Shown in pieces: positions 16,803 through 24,598 of a stretch of 53,464 nucleotides of DNA. The first letter of the stretch is position 1. Each line of letters opens with the position of its first letter. A program made the position numbers and the translations under genes. Below the pieces are notes generated by a model. The model had not been told where the DNA came from and ran no database searches. It saw only the letters and a program-made list of their open reading frames with translations. The DNA comes from Nitrospirota bacterium (GTDB lineage: Bacteria; Nitrospirota; Nitrospiria; Nitrospirales; NS-4). The DNA is taken from NCBI GenBank assembly GCA_005877615.1, contig VBOD01000107.1, positions 1 through 53,464 of the forward strand, in the 5' to 3' direction.

Positions 16803-17732
16803 TCAGAACGTCACGGACCCTTCGATCACCATGACAGCGCGCCCCCCCACGGTGACGTACTCGATCTCATCGTCATCTGAGTGGACATGCACGGTCAGGC
16901 GGGACGGGCGGTCGATCTCATAGCCCTGCTCGCAGATGATCTCGGTCGTCGGACCAACGTCCACCACCCCGTGCTTGACGAGGTACGCGCCGAGGGCGCC
17001 GCTCGCAGATCCCGTGGCCGGATCCTCGAGCACTCCGACTGGCGAGGCGAACATCCGGGTATGCACCGTGGACTGTTCCTCCACCGTGACCGTCGTGAAC
17101 AGCATGACGCCCTGGGCTTTATGCTGCTCGCAGACGCTGTTGAGCAGCGCGATGTTGGGGCTGGCCTTGGACACCGCCGTGAGGGTGCGGACCGGCACGA
17201 TCATCACCGGAAACCCCGTGGACACGACCTCCACCGGCAGGCCGGTGCCAGTGATCTGGGTCTTGGGCACCGAGATGGCCTTGGCGACTTCGAAAAGGTC
17301 CCGCAACGGCTCCACCATCCCAATGAACTCCGGCTTGGGCTGGTTCATCATGATCTGCCGGACATGCCCGTCCCGCACCGTCAGCTCGAGGGGGAACACG
17401 CCGACGCTGGTCTCCTGATGGATGCGGGTGACCGGTTCCTGCAGCCGCAGGACGCCGAGATGCGCGAGCACGTAGAAGGCGCCGATGACCGGATGGCCTG
17501 CGAACGGAATCTCCCGCGCGGGGGTGAAGAACCGGAGCCGGTATTCGGCGGAGGGATCGGTCGGCGGGAGCACGAAGACAGTTTCAGAGAGGTTCATCTC
17601 CCGGGCGATCTTCTGCATCTCCCAGGCGTCCAGATGGCCCGCGTCCGGGATCACAGCCACCGGATTGCCCCCGAACACGGTGTCGGTGAACACATCCGCC
17701 TGGTAGAACTTGACGGTGCGCCGTTCGGACAT
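16803..17732 (-). CDS. PhzF-family isomerase/epimerase
   Basis: 309 aa, the full two-lobed PhzF/DapF fold. Motifs: FGGNPVAVIPDAGHL, NLSETVFVLPP (with the catalytic glutamate by family analogy), REIPFAGHPVIGAFYVL, and near the C-terminus EDPATGSASGALGAYLV. Relatives isomerise small acids; most are uncharacterised. It lies 4 nt upstream of the MDR oxidoreductase and is probably co-transcribed, so both may act on the same metabolite (inference). Confidence 0.92.
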   Translation of the reverse strand: MSERRTVKFYQADVFTDTVFGGNPVAVIPDAGHLDAWEMQKIAREMNLSETVFVLPPTDPSAEYRLRFFTPAREIPFAGHPVIGAFYVLAHLGVLRLQEPVTRIHQETSVGVFPLELTVRDGHVRQIMMNQPKPEFIGMVEPLRDLFEVAKAISVPKTQITGTGLPVEVVSTGFPVMIVPVRTLTAVSKASPNIALLNSVCEQHKAQGVMLFTTVTVEEQSTVHTRMFASPVGVLEDPATGSASGALGAYLVKHGVVDVGPTTEIICEQGYEIDRPSRLTVHVHSDDDEIEYVTVGGRAVMVIEGSVTF

Positions 17733-17775
17733 GCGCCACCCCCGAAGCGGCTTACTCTATGGGATACCCCCGTAA

Positions 17776-17806
17776 TTGTCAACGCGGCCAACGGGTATGC
17801 TAGAAT
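17776..17806 (+). promoter_or_regulatory. Extended -10 promoter for the 17820-18872 pair
   Basis: TTGTCA, 19 nt, then TGC-TAGAAT (17801-17806), an extended -10 box. Transcription would begin near 17813, after the first in-frame ATG (17805), so the real start codon must be 17820 or 17823, leaving a leader of 10 nt or less. Confidence 0.5.
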
Positions 17807-17819
17807 GCGCCGCATCATT

Positions 17820-18059
17820 ATGATGAAGCCGCCGCCGCCGAAAGACGTGACGTTCGACCAGATCAATCGGATCCTGGAGGTGACGGACGCGCTTGCGCTG
17901 GATCGCGAGTGGATCGAGATTCCCTTGAGCGCCGCGAGCCCCGGCAAGATCCACAAACTCCCCAACGGCAAGATCGAGATCGTCGTGGACGCCGAGATGC
18001 CCTTCGAGGAATGGCTCGCCGCAGCCAGGCAGCAACTTCGACAGGTCGCCGGGTGCTAA
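17820..18059 (+). CDS. Small protein of unknown function upstream of the nucleotidyltransferase
   Basis: 79 aa from the ATG at 17820 (MMKPPPPKDVTFDQINRILEVTDALALDREWIEIPLSAASPGKIHKLPNGKIEIVVDAEMPFEEWLAAARQQLRQVAGC). It reads like a compact fold with an N-terminal helix, two strands (EWIEIPL, KIEIVVDA) and a final amphipathic helix. The 1178-nt ORF listed in the track runs antisense through phzF and is a shadow. The stop codon touches the ATG of the nucleotidyltransferase, so the pair is very likely an operon. I do not recognise the family. Confidence 0.75.
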   Translation: MMKPPPPKDVTFDQINRILEVTDALALDREWIEIPLSAASPGKIHKLPNGKIEIVVDAEMPFEEWLAAARQQLRQVAGC

Positions 18060-18872
18060 ATGGATGACGGCACGATCGAGCTCGGTGCACCGCAGACGCC
18101 ATCGGACGGCTCATCCGACGCGACGCCGCAGAGCGAACCGCCTCCGCCGACGGATGCAGCGCCCGCACCGGCGAAAGACGAATCCGCTGCGGAGACCACT
18201 CAGGTCATTGCGAAGGCGGTCCGGTACGTCAAGGCGAAACGCGGGGGGGACTTGGCCGCCATCATCCTGGCTGGCTCGGCCGCACGGGACGCCATGACGA
18301 GCCACAGCGATGTGGACCTGCTGGTCCTGGTTCTGGGCTCGGACAACAGTCACGAGCTGGTCCGGATCCTCTCCCGCATCGTCGAGATCCGCTATCTCGG
18401 CATCTCCGAGGCCGAGGAGCAGGTCAATACGTCGCCGCGCCTGCCCATCATCCTGCGCAAGGCCCGTGTCCTCTATGAACTCGAAGCGGCCGGATCGCAA
18501 TTATTACAGAAGGCCCATGCCCGCTTCCGGCAGGGGCCACCCTCTTCGACAATTCACGAGAAGATCCGGCTCCGCGCGACCGTTCTCCACTGGCTGGGGA
18601 AGGTGGAAGACCAACAGGCCGACCCGGCGATCGCCCGACATCTCCTCTCGATCTTTCTCGATGAAGCCATGAGCGCCTTCTACCAACTGCGCGGGTTGTG
18701 GCCGGCCTCACCCGTCGAACACCTCCGCTTCATCAGCCAGCGCGACCAAGTCATGGGGGACCTCCTGCAACAGGCCTTCACGGCCACCGACCTCGTCGAC
18801 CAACTGGCGACGGCCCGGCGCATCGCCGACCATCTGTTCAAGGACATCCCCGCCCCGGCCAGGATTGATTAG
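18060..18872 (+). CDS. MNT-type nucleotidyltransferase-domain protein
   Basis: 270 aa. Residues 1-45 are disordered and rich in Pro, Ala and Ser. The nucleotidyltransferase core is LAAIILAGSAARDAMTSHSDVDLLVLVLG (residues 65-95), with the GS and DxD metal-binding pattern of the pol-beta superfamily. The C-terminal half is all-helical (KIRLRATVLHWLGKVEDQQ...FLDEAMSAFYQLRGLWPASPVEHLRFISQRD), like a helical substrate domain. Substrate unknown; the family includes antibiotic adenylyltransferases and MNT toxin-system enzymes. The ATG directly follows the stop of the small upstream gene. Confidence 0.82.
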   Translation: MDDGTIELGAPQTPSDGSSDATPQSEPPPPTDAAPAPAKDESAAETTQVIAKAVRYVKAKRGGDLAAIILAGSAARDAMTSHSDVDLLVLVLGSDNSHELVRILSRIVEIRYLGISEAEEQVNTSPRLPIILRKARVLYELEAAGSQLLQKAHARFRQGPPSSTIHEKIRLRATVLHWLGKVEDQQADPAIARHLLSIFLDEAMSAFYQLRGLWPASPVEHLRFISQRDQVMGDLLQQAFTATDLVDQLATARRIADHLFKDIPAPARID

Positions 18873-18876
18873 CCCC

Positions 18877-18922
18877 CCTCCCTCACCCTCCCCCTCTGAG
18901 GGGGGAGGGAAGGGTGAGGGTG
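18877..18922. repeat. CCCTCACCCTCCCCCTC palindromic repeat inside a gene end
   Basis: CCTCCCTCACCCTCCCCCTC-TGA-GGGGGGAGGGAAGGGTGAGGG, an imperfect inverted repeat. It separates two convergent genes and supplies the last dozen codons of the SGNH hydrolase (TLTLPSPLRGGG). Confidence 0.75.
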
Positions 18923-19506
18923 GTGTTGAACACCTGCTCAAACAGCAGCCGCGCGAGCAGGTCGTAGCCGGCCTTCGTGAGATGCAACCCGTCGTTCGAA
19001 TACGGAGCCGCCAGCCGGTGGGTGCCCGGCTCGGCCGTCGCGGTGAAGAGATCGATACAGGGCAGGTTCCTGCGGGCGCAAGAGTCGGCGATCAGCACGT
19101 TCAGCTCATGCCGCCGCGGAATGTGGTCGTCGAATCCGCGGATGGACGGCACCGTCACCGCTGCCACCCGGATGCCGGCCTTGGCGGCGCGCTCATACAT
19201 CGCGGTGAGGTTGCGCATGATCTCCGCCGGCTGGAGGTTCCAGCCCAGATCGTTGGTCCCTCCGAGGATGACCACCCAGGCAGGCCGGTGGCACGCCACG
19301 TCGCGCTCGAAGCGTTCGTCCATCTCCGCCGTCAACTCTCCGCAGACCGCGCTGATCTGGACCCGCGCGCGATCTCCAAGCCGCTCCGCCAAGAAACGGC
19401 CGTAGGGCGTCTCCTGGTAGTCGGGACATTCAGCGGTGGGCGATTGGAACCCGGCGGTAAGGCTGTCGCCGAAGCAAATGATGAGGGGAAGCGTGGGGGC
19501 GGGCAC
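18883..19506 (-). CDS. SGNH/GDSL hydrolase (arylesterase TesA-like)
   Basis: 207 aa. The four SGNH blocks are present: LIICFGDSLTAGF (nucleophile Ser), VCGEL (Gly), VVILGGTNDLG (Asn) and YSNDGLHLTKAGYD (Asp and His). It hydrolyses esters or thioesters of small lipids; no signal peptide is visible, so it may be cytoplasmic, unlike most TesA proteins. The C-terminal tail VFNTTLTLPSPLRGGG comes from a palindromic repeat and is probably not part of the fold. Confidence 0.9.
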   Translation of the reverse strand: MPAPTLPLIICFGDSLTAGFQSPTAECPDYQETPYGRFLAERLGDRARVQISAVCGELTAEMDERFERDVACHRPAWVVILGGTNDLGWNLQPAEIMRNLTAMYERAAKAGIRVAAVTVPSIRGFDDHIPRRHELNVLIADSCARRNLPCIDLFTATAEPGTHRLAAPYSNDGLHLTKAGYDLLARLLFEQVFNTTLTLPSPLRGGG

Positions 19507-19516
19507 GCGGCTAGAG

Positions 19517-19924
19517 CTAGTTGGTCTTGTCGTCGCTGCCCTCTGGTAAAGCAGTCCCGACCTGGGCGGTCACGACCCCGGCGAAATTCACCTGGATGTT
19601 CATTTTATAGTTGGAGCTCTCGTCCAGGGTCCCGACATGCCGCTCCACGGGCTCCGACTCGTACTTGAACTTGATGATGACGTCGGTGGTATCGCGGAGA
19701 CGGGGCGTCTTGAGGTTCTTGGTCGCGTTCTTCCTGATGGTCCCCAGCGGGTGCGACTCCGACCAGACGACCAGTGTCACATCCGAAAGGTCCTTGCCCG
19801 AGTTGTTCTGCACGGTGATGTGTGTATCGGTCGTTGTCCAGAACTGGAACCGCGGCGGGATGCTGTTCCGGCTTACCCACACAAGGAACACCACCAGCAC
19901 AAAAATCAGGTACTCTTTCTTCAT
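19517..19924 (-). CDS. Hypothetical membrane-anchored protein
   Basis: 135 aa from the ATG at 19924, which follows an AAAGGGAG ribosome site; the track start two codons earlier is a GTG overlapping that site. N-terminal anchor KKEYLIFVLVVFLVWVSRNSIP, then a beta-rich domain (FQFWTTTDTHITVQNNSGKDLSDVTLVVWSESHPLGTIRKNATKNLKTPRLRDTTDVIIKFKYES) like an Ig-like or FxLYD-type fold exposed outside the membrane. No function known. It lies 10 nt upstream of the SGNH hydrolase on the same strand. Confidence 0.75.
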   Translation of the reverse strand: MKKEYLIFVLVVFLVWVSRNSIPPRFQFWTTTDTHITVQNNSGKDLSDVTLVVWSESHPLGTIRKNATKNLKTPRLRDTTDVIIKFKYESEPVERHVGTLDESSNYKMNIQVNFAGVVTAQVGTALPEGSDDKTN

Positions 19925-20011
19925 CGGCACTCCCTTTCACCAAAGGGCCGCGCAACGCTACAGGCTTCACAGTATACAGAGTTACGGGACAGGGTCAACC
20001 CTAATATGAAT

Positions 20012-20980
20012 TCAAGGTTCACGGTACCGTCGCACGAGGGGATTCAGCTCGCGAGCTTTGTTGATCAAGACCTCCCCTGCCTCCTGCTGGCCCAGAAACT
20101 TGAGACACGCCCCTTTCAGGGCGTAGCCTTCGGCCCCGTCCGGAACCTGGCTGAGGTACGCGTTGGTATAGGCGACCGCCGCTGGGAAGTCCTGGTCCAG
20201 GAAGGCCACCTCGGCCTGTGCGAAGTCCACCCACCGCCGCAGGAGCACGGCCTCCGCTCCTCCCATGCCGCGATCCAGGAGTTGCCGGACCGTGGCAAAC
20301 CTGCTCCGCGCCAGGTCACGGCGCCCGTTATAGTACAGATCCAGGCGGGCCTGGAGGTAATGGGCGCGGAGGTTGTCCCGTTCCAGCACGAATGCGCGTG
20401 CGACGAACGAACGGGCCTTGTCAACATCCCCGTAGGCCAGCGGCGGCAGGTAGGGCGCCGCCATGTAGTACTCGGCCTGCCCGAGCAACGCCCCGACATG
20501 CTCCGGCGCCTGTGCCAGGACCTGCTCGTACAGATCCAGCGCGACCATAATCGCGCGCCGGCTCTTGATCACGCCGTCCAGAATGGAGTGACGGGAGTAC
20601 CACGCCAGGGCGGCCTTCAAGGCGTAAGCGCGAGCGCTCCAGTACAGGCAATCGAGTCGCTGTTGCGGCACGCTCTGATCCCCGCCCACGCGGGACAGGC
20701 ACGCGTCGAACATCGACAACGCTCGGTCGGGATCATAGAGCAGGAAGTGGGCCAGCCCTAGGAGGTAGGGTGTCTCGCTGTCGGTGAGTGGGTCCGCCCA
20801 CATGCCTTCGAGATGGCGCAGGGCCAGGCCGGGGTCTTTCCGGTCGAAGAGCGCGCTGCGCGCCGCCTGGACGGCCTCTTGATGAGGTTTTGTATGGTGC
20901 GCATCGGCCGGAGTGGCCGGGCCGAGCGTCCCGCACAGAAGCCACGCGCACGATGCGGAAACCGCCCGCGCCATCATGGC
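20012..20980 (-). CDS. TPR-repeat exported protein
   Basis: About 322 aa from the ATG at 20980, chosen because it gives a signal peptide (MARAVSASCAWLLCGTLGPATPADA); an ATG at 21004 that overlaps the upstream stop is possible. The body is helical TPR-like pairs: PGLALRHLEGMWADPLTDSETPYLLGLAHFLLYDPDRALSMFDACL, LDLYEQVLAQAPEHVGALLGQAEYYMA, VDKARSFVARAFVLERDNLRAHYLQARLDLYYN, and FPAAVAYTNAYLSQVPDGAEGYALKGACLKFLGQ. Probable periplasmic scaffold. Last gene of the rhodanese-OPT cluster. Confidence 0.8.
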   Translation of the reverse strand, partial: AMMARAVSASCAWLLCGTLGPATPADAHHTKPHQEAVQAARSALFDRKDPGLALRHLEGMWADPLTDSETPYLLGLAHFLLYDPDRALSMFDACLSRVGGDQSVPQQRLDCLYWSARAYALKAALAWYSRHSILDGVIKSRRAIMVALDLYEQVLAQAPEHVGALLGQAEYYMAAPYLPPLAYGDVDKARSFVARAFVLERDNLRAHYLQARLDLYYNGRRDLARSRFATVRQLLDRGMGGAEAVLLRRWVDFAQAEVAFLDQDFPAAVAYTNAYLSQVPDGAEGYALKGACLKFLGQQEAGEVLINKARELNPLVRRYREP

Positions 20981-20990
20981 GCAACCGCGC

Positions 20991-21320
20991 TCAGTACTTG
21001 TCATAGGTCTTGATGCGCCCGTCACCGCAATCGATTTCCATGACCACATCGTCGCGCACGTTCACGACTGCCCGGATGGGCTTCTCGGCAAGGAACGGGG
21101 TGGTGAACGTGAGTGCCACGCGCGTCTTGGCCTGGTTGGCCATGATAGTGGTCGGCGCTCCCAGGATCTGAACGAGGTCCGCCCGCTGACCACCCGGCTC
21201 CAGGACGCCACAAGCCTTGAGATTGACCTCGCCCTGTTGGTGTGTTCGCCAGACCCACGCGCCCGCCAGCGCGACCACGCACGTGAGCGCCAGGATCAGC
21301 CCGCCCCGACGGCGCGTCAC
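20991..21320 (-). CDS. Small membrane-anchored protein
   Basis: About 109 aa from a GTG at 21320 with GGGAGCGAGAG upstream; the 150-aa track version runs into the transporter gene and has an unlikely Cys/Arg-rich start. The protein has a single anchor (RRGGLILALTCVVALAGAWVW) and a domain with CGVLEPGGQRADLVQILGAPTTIMANQAKTRVALTFTTPFLAEKPIRAVVNVRDDVVMEIDCGDGRI. The 'LVQILGAP..' part resembles SmpA/BamE-type small lipoprotein folds, which I treat as a weak hint. Its stop overlaps the possible 21004 start of the TPR gene. Confidence 0.6.
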   Translation of the reverse strand: MTRRRGGLILALTCVVALAGAWVWRTHQQGEVNLKACGVLEPGGQRADLVQILGAPTTIMANQAKTRVALTFTTPFLAEKPIRAVVNVRDDVVMEIDCGDGRIKTYDKY

Positions 21321-21399
21321 TGACAGGACTCTCGCTCCCACAGCTGCAACGACCACTCGAGCATGTTCGTCAGATGGTACAGGAGTGAGAAGCCTCTCA

Positions 21400-23352
21400 T
21401 CAACGACTCCGTGCGGTCGCCGTTCGGTGCAACAGCACGGCAACCGCCGCCAGCACGGCCAGCCCCGGCCATCCCCCCAGCGGCGGTGTCTCGAAGAGCT
21501 GCAAGTGATCCGTGCCCAGCGTCGGCCAGAGCCCGCTCAGGGCGATCGGCACTGCTAGCAGGATCCCCATGAGCGCTTCGCCGGTCACGAGACCGGCGGC
21601 GAACAGCAGCCCTCGCGGGCTCCCTGCCGCCGCGGGCTCGCCTGCTCTTCGCCTCGCCAACGCTGCGACCAGGCCGCCGGCCAGAATCGCTGCGGAGAGC
21701 TTCAGCGGGAGGTACATGCCCAAGGCGACCGCGAGCACCGGCATCCGGAAGTCAGAGCCGCACGCCGCCAGCCGCCGGTCCACTAGGAGAACGACGATAC
21801 TGATGGCCGCGCCCAAGCCGACCAACTCCCACGGAAGCGTGCCCCCGAACACGCCGCGCGCCAGGCTGGCCATGAGCATGGCCTGCGGCGCGCTCAAGGG
21901 GTGGGGATGATCCGCTGTCACCTCGCCGATCCCGTACTTGGCCTGCAGCAGGACCAGCACCGGCACGATCACCACCGCGGCAGTCGCCACCCCGACCACT
22001 TGCATGATTTGCTGCTTCCACGGCGTGGATCCCACGACGTAACCCGTCTTGAGGTCCTGCAGGTTGTCTCCGCCCATCGCCGCCGCGCAACACACGACCG
22101 CGCCGATCAGGAGCGCTGCCGCCGGGCCGGCCGGATGGTCGCCCCCCATCACCGGCACCAGCACCAAGGCCGTCAGCCCGATCGTTGCGATCGTCACCCC
22201 AGACACGGGATTGCTCGAGCTGCCCACGAGTCCCGCCATGTAGGCGGCCACGGCGGAAAAGAGAAACGCCGCGCCAGCCATAAGCACCGTCATCACCAGG
22301 GCGACGATGCCGTCGCGCACGACCGCGTGATAAATGAGCGCCATCGGCACCAGCACCAGCCCGAACGGCACCAGCACCCAGAGCAGCGGCGCGTCATAGT
22401 CAGTTCGGGGGATGCCGTTCCCGTACCGACGCCTGCCGGTTGAGGCGTCACGATAGGCAGCGACCGACCGCCGCACCCCTTCCACCAAAGGTCTGCGAAG
22501 CTGGATAAGGGTCCAGAGCCCGCCGACGAGCATGGCGCCGATGCCGACGTACCGGATGCGGGTGCTGCCGATGGACTTGGCCGCTTCGATCGCCGCCACA
22601 TTTTCCGGGGCGCCTGCCCACGCTCCGTACAATGGCAGCAGTACGAGCCAGCCCAGCGCCCCGCCCAGGAACACCACGCTGGCCGTATTCGGGCCGATAA
22701 TGAAGCCAACCGCCAGCAGGGCCGGCGAGAGATTGACGCCGCCATAGACCACAGATCGTCCCACGCGCGCGGCGCCCTCCAAGGCCTCCGCCCAGAGCCG
22801 CAGGCCACTCTCGCCCAGCTTGACAAGCCCGCCGATGATCGCCGCCGAGAGCAGCGTGCGAAAGCCGGCCACTGCCGTCTCCCCGCCCGATCCGACCTTG
22901 AGGACTTCGGCCGTCGCGATCCCTTCTGGGTAGCGAAGTCGCTCGGTCACGATCAGGACGCGCCGCAAGGGGATCGTGAACAGCACGCCTAGGAGCCCCC
23001 CCACCATGGCGATGGCCGCGGTTTGGCCGTAGTCGAAGCTCGTCCAATAGCCGATGAGGAGAAGGGCAGGGATGGTGAAGATCACGCCGGCGGCGAGGGC
23101 TTCGCCCGAGGAGGCAGCCGTCTGCACGATGTTGTTCTCGAGGATGTTCGACTCTCGGAAGAGACGGAGCACCGCCATCGAGATCACCGCCGCCGGAATG
23201 GACGCCGACACCGTCATCCCGGCGAACAGGCCAAGGTAGGCGTTGGCCCCGGTCAGCACGGCGGCGAGCACGACCGAGAGGACCACGGCTTTGAGCGTGA
23301 TCTCCGGAAGGACGACCTCCGGCGGGACGACTGGGCCCGGATCAGAACTCAT
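21400..23352 (-). CDS. OPT-family oligopeptide / metal-chelate transporter
   Basis: 650 aa from the ATG at 23352 (MSSDPGPVVPPEVVLPEITLKAVVLSVVLAAVLTGANAYLGLFAGMTVSASIPAAVISMAVLR); the track start at 23661 reads antisense-like Arg-rich sequence through the rhodanese gene. About 14 hydrophobic segments. OPT hallmarks are NAYLGLFAGMTVSASIPAAVISM, NNIVQTAASSGEALAAGVIFTIPALLLIGYW and GGDNLQDLKTGYVVGSTPWKQQ. Bacterial members move peptides or metal chelates across the inner membrane. Its ATG overlaps the rhodanese stop (ATGA), an unusual pairing. Confidence 0.92.
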   Translation of the reverse strand: MSSDPGPVVPPEVVLPEITLKAVVLSVVLAAVLTGANAYLGLFAGMTVSASIPAAVISMAVLRLFRESNILENNIVQTAASSGEALAAGVIFTIPALLLIGYWTSFDYGQTAAIAMVGGLLGVLFTIPLRRVLIVTERLRYPEGIATAEVLKVGSGGETAVAGFRTLLSAAIIGGLVKLGESGLRLWAEALEGAARVGRSVVYGGVNLSPALLAVGFIIGPNTASVVFLGGALGWLVLLPLYGAWAGAPENVAAIEAAKSIGSTRIRYVGIGAMLVGGLWTLIQLRRPLVEGVRRSVAAYRDASTGRRRYGNGIPRTDYDAPLLWVLVPFGLVLVPMALIYHAVVRDGIVALVMTVLMAGAAFLFSAVAAYMAGLVGSSSNPVSGVTIATIGLTALVLVPVMGGDHPAGPAAALLIGAVVCCAAAMGGDNLQDLKTGYVVGSTPWKQQIMQVVGVATAAVVIVPVLVLLQAKYGIGEVTADHPHPLSAPQAMLMASLARGVFGGTLPWELVGLGAAISIVVLLVDRRLAACGSDFRMPVLAVALGMYLPLKLSAAILAGGLVAALARRRAGEPAAAGSPRGLLFAAGLVTGEALMGILLAVPIALSGLWPTLGTDHLQLFETPPLGGWPGLAVLAAVAVLLHRTATARSR

Positions 23353-23720
23353 CCCTTCTCGATCGGATTCCCCGCCTCGCGCCAGGCCCGGATGCCTCCG
23401 TCCATCGACGAGACATTGGTGTAGCCCATCTTCCGGAGGTTGTCGGCGGCCAGCGCGGACCGGAACCCCCCGCCGCAGTATAGGACGATCTCGGCGTGCT
23501 TGTCCGGGATCACGGTCTCGATGTCCCGCTCGAGGATACCGCGTCCTAGATGCACGGCGCCCTTGGCATGGTCGGTCGCGAACTCGTTGTCTTCGCGCAC
23601 GTCGATGAAGTGGAACCGCTCGCCACGGTCCAGCTTGGCCTTCACCTCGGCGATCGCGCATTCCTTAATGTGCGTCTTTGCTTCTTCGACCAGTTTCAGA
23701 AACCCCGGATTGTGCTTCAT
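23349..23720 (-). CDS. Rhodanese-domain sulfurtransferase
   Basis: 123 aa single rhodanese domain. Features: FHFIDVREDNEFATDHAKGAVHLGRGILERDIE, the active-site loop YCGGGFRSALAADNLRKMG (Cys near residue 81) and MDGGIRAWREAGNPIEKG. It carries sulfane sulfur. First gene of the minus-strand cluster; the OPT transporter start overlaps its stop. Confidence 0.93.
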   Translation of the reverse strand: MKHNPGFLKLVEEAKTHIKECAIAEVKAKLDRGERFHFIDVREDNEFATDHAKGAVHLGRGILERDIETVIPDKHAEIVLYCGGGFRSALAADNLRKMGYTNVSSMDGGIRAWREAGNPIEKG

Positions 23721-23798
23721 CGTTCCCTCACGTCTTCAATACCACAAGCCCTTGTGAACGTGAGCTTACCCGAACATTCGGCGGAAGGCAAAATGGCC

Positions 23799-23828
23799 TT
23801 GTCAATCATCGGACGGTTCGGGTAGACT
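23799..23828 (+). promoter_or_regulatory. Promoter of the 23854 gene
   Basis: TTGTCA, 18 nt, TAGACT. The gene's GAGGAGG ribosome site follows at 23842. Divergent from the rhodanese gene. Confidence 0.55.
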
Positions 23829-23853
23829 GACGCGGTTTTTCGAGGAGGACCGC

Positions 23854-24204
23854 ATGGCGACACACAAGATCACACTGACCCGGTACGGAATCGCCGAGGT
23901 GCTCAAGTGGTGCATCGAGCGCAATCACAAAAACATTCCCGGAACGGACAGTGCCGCGTTTCAACGGATGCAGGCGGAACTGAAGAAGAAGCCGGACTCG
24001 TCGGATTACTTCACCCTTCACCAGTTCTGGAAAGAGCCGGTGACCATCGAGTTTACGGACGAAGAGATCCACACCGTGGACCGCTGCCTGTACGACAACC
24101 CCAACGCCGAGAACAATCAGAACCCCGCGATCCGGTACCGCTTCTGGGTCGCCACAGAGACCGCCAAGGAAGCGGAAACGCAGATGGAGAAGAAAGGGCA
24201 TTGA
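23854..24204 (+). CDS. Small protein of unknown function
   Basis: 116 aa, MATHKITLTRYGIAEVLKWCIERNHKNIPGTDSAAFQRMQAELKKKPDSSDYFTLHQFWKEPVTIEFTDEEIHTVDRCLYDNPNAENNQNPAIRYRFWVATETAKEAETQMEKKGH. Good ribosome site and promoter, so a real gene. Hydrophilic and cytoplasmic. No motif I can name. It overlaps the next gene by 1 nt (TGATG), so it is probably translated together with the cytochrome. Confidence 0.8.
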   Translation: MATHKITLTRYGIAEVLKWCIERNHKNIPGTDSAAFQRMQAELKKKPDSSDYFTLHQFWKEPVTIEFTDEEIHTVDRCLYDNPNAENNQNPAIRYRFWVATETAKEAETQMEKKGH

Positions 24205-24569
24205 TGCTGCTCCCTGCCGCAGTGGCACTCGCCCTGTGTCTGGCCGTAACCCACGCGGCGGCCGCCGATGCGCCAGCCGTCAAGCCGCCCCCCGACCTCA
24301 GCAAAGGAGAGGCCCTCTTCAACAGCCGTTGCGCGGCGTGCCACGGCATCGGCGCCAAGGGGACTCCCGTCGGACCTCCGTTCCTCGACAAGATCTACGA
24401 ACCCAACCATCACGCGGATAGCGCCTTCTATCACGCACCTGAGATGGGGGTGCGCGCCCATCACTGGAAGTTCGGCGACATGCCGAAGATCCCAGGCGTC
24501 ACCCGGGACGATCTCGCCCAGATCATCGCGTACATCCGGTGGCTTCAAAAGCAGGCCGGCATCTTCTAG
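24204..24569 (+). CDS. Class I c-type cytochrome
   Basis: 121 aa from the ATG at 24204. Signal peptide MLLPAAVALALCLAVTHAAAADAPA; heme site CAACH near residue 43 in LFNSRCAACHGIGAKG; Met ligand probably in FGDMPKIPGVTRDDLAQIIAYIRWLQ, the typical C-terminal helix. Periplasmic one-heme electron carrier. Translationally linked to the small upstream protein. Its redox partner is unknown. Confidence 0.93.
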   Translation: MLLPAAVALALCLAVTHAAAADAPAVKPPPDLSKGEALFNSRCAACHGIGAKGTPVGPPFLDKIYEPNHHADSAFYHAPEMGVRAHHWKFGDMPKIPGVTRDDLAQIIAYIRWLQKQAGIF

Positions 24570-24598
24570 CAGCGCGCCGCGTCCACGCCCGTCACGGG

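Noticed and set aside
16881-17804. First part of the 392-aa plus-strand ORF ending at 18059
   Set aside because: Antisense to phzF; only the last 79-80 codons, behind an extended -10 promoter, are kept as a gene.
19637-20761. 374-aa plus-strand ORF
   Set aside because: Antisense to the TPR protein and the 19517 gene.
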